This document shows, piece after piece, positions 5,665 to 5,963 of a DNA stretch of 5,963 bases. How positions within the stretch are numbered: position 1 is the stretch's first letter; each line of letters begins with the position of its first letter. Origin of the DNA: Actinomycetota bacterium. Its GTDB lineage: Bacteria; Actinomycetota; CADDZG01; JAHWKV01. The translations under genes were made by a program, and so were the position numbers. The stretch covers positions 1 through 5,963 of the forward strand of contig JAHWKV010000076.1 in assembly GCA_019347725.1 (NCBI GenBank), written 5' to 3'. The notes under the pieces were generated by a model. It was not told the DNA's origin. It saw only the letters and a program-made list of their open reading frames with translations, and made no database searches.

Positions 5665-5963
5665 AGGCCGGCCGAGCACCTCGGCGACCAGGGCACACAG
5701 GCGCGCCTCGTCCGGGGTGGCCGGGGGGCGGCCGGTCAAGGCGCCCTGGGAGCCTCGTCCGGCCGCAACGCCGCCGGGGGCGCCGGTCCCGACGCCGGGC
5801 CCGGCGTCGGCGAGGTCGGGCACCGGCAGCCGGGCCCGGTCCAGCTTGCCGTTGGGCGTGAGGGGCAGGGCGTCGAGGACCACCACGACCGCCGGAACCA
5901 TCGCGTCCGGCAGCACCTCGCCCAGCGCGGCCCGCAGGCCCTCCGGGCCGGGGGCGTCGCCCG
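5665..5963 (-). CDS. Nonribosomal peptide synthetase fragment: adenylation-domain end plus start of carrier domain
   Basis: Partial at both ends. The - strand frame is open from the window edge and contains the C-terminal subdomain of an AMP-forming adenylation domain: LPDAMVPAVVVVLDALPL followed by TPNGKLDR, the A10 core motif with its catalytic lysine. A Gly/Ala/Pro-rich linker follows, then ATPDEARLCALVAEVLGRP, the usual first helix of a peptidyl-carrier (thiolation) domain. The sequence stops about 15-20 residues before the expected serine motif (GGHS-like) that carries phosphopantetheine, and continues in frame into the ABC ATPase tail. NRPS modules activate an amino acid as its adenylate and load it on the carrier. 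GC is about 82% over 5701-5940 by hand count, against about 58-60% in sampled neighbouring stretches, so this piece probably comes from a different replicon, organism or locus. Confidence 0.85.
5789..5810. repeat. 22-bp perfect palindrome in NRPS linker
   Basis: The half-site CCGACGCCGGG (5789-5799) is followed immediately by its exact reverse complement (5800-5810), with no loop. It lies in the codons of the Gly/Pro/Ala linker between adenylation and carrier domains. In DNA this rich in GC some palindromes arise by chance, but 11 matched pairs in 300 bases is uncommon. Confidence 0.6.

Noticed and set aside
4762..5916. A single long - strand frame spanning NRPS, ATPase tail and beyond as one 384-residue protein
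   Set aside because: Only the parts above about 5548 match families. Below that the frame is an Arg/Pro-rich shadow of the permease gene, which is coded in another frame.
5665..5963. A novel NRPS-ABC transporter fusion protein
   Set aside because: Both partners are truncated inside domains, the ATPase motor motifs are absent and GC content steps at the junction, so a functional fusion is unlikely.

Overview
The window is GC-rich DNA with dense coding, GTG starts and repeated 4-nt stop/start overlaps (GTGA, ATGA). The secF-apt gene order, the SecF sequence and the drug-exporter-type ABC permease point to an actinomycete-like bacterium (Actinomycetota), probably uncultured. Genus cannot be read from this sequence. 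No RNA gene, CRISPR array, integrase or insertion sequence is visible. No stretch longer than 300 bases lacks a gene; the two real gaps are about 1443-1500 and 4100-4168.

Layout. (1) Positions 1-915, + strand: the C-terminal two thirds or so of SecF, interrupted by two in-frame TAG codons (91-93 and 265-267) and open only from 268 on. (2) 912-1442, +: an intact adenine phosphoribosyltransferase gene (apt), coupled to secF by a GTGA overlap. (3) About 1501-1971, +: an unrecognised small four-helix membrane protein. (4) 1968-4099, - strand: a compact three-gene set transcribed as SURF1-like cytochrome oxidase assembly factor, then low-molecular-weight protein tyrosine phosphatase, then fructosamine-kinase-family protein. 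The last two overlap by ATGA. The kinase gene meets gene (3) tail to tail with stop codons overlapping by 4 nt. (5) 4169-5468, -: a two-halved ABC-2 permease of the polyketide-antibiotic exporter type, broken by an internal deletion plus frameshift near 4684-4712. (6) 5465 to about 5664, -: only the C-terminal tail of the partner ABC ATPase, with a one-base frameshift. (7) About 5665-5963, -: the end of a nonribosomal peptide synthetase adenylation domain and the beginning of a carrier domain, fused in frame to the ATPase tail and far richer in GC.

How the genes fit together. secF and apt are housekeeping neighbours (protein export and purine salvage). The phosphatase-kinase pair fits a protein-deglycation (Amadori repair) module. 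The ATPase and permease would have formed a two-component exporter. The most striking feature is the abrupt NRPS/ABC junction near 5665, where composition and gene content change together. Damage (two stops, two frameshifts, one internal deletion, one chimeric junction) sits in the outer parts, while the genes from about 912 to 4099 look intact. I read this as more likely a draft-assembly or clone-edge problem than a new biological system, but a real rearrangement cannot be excluded from sequence alone.
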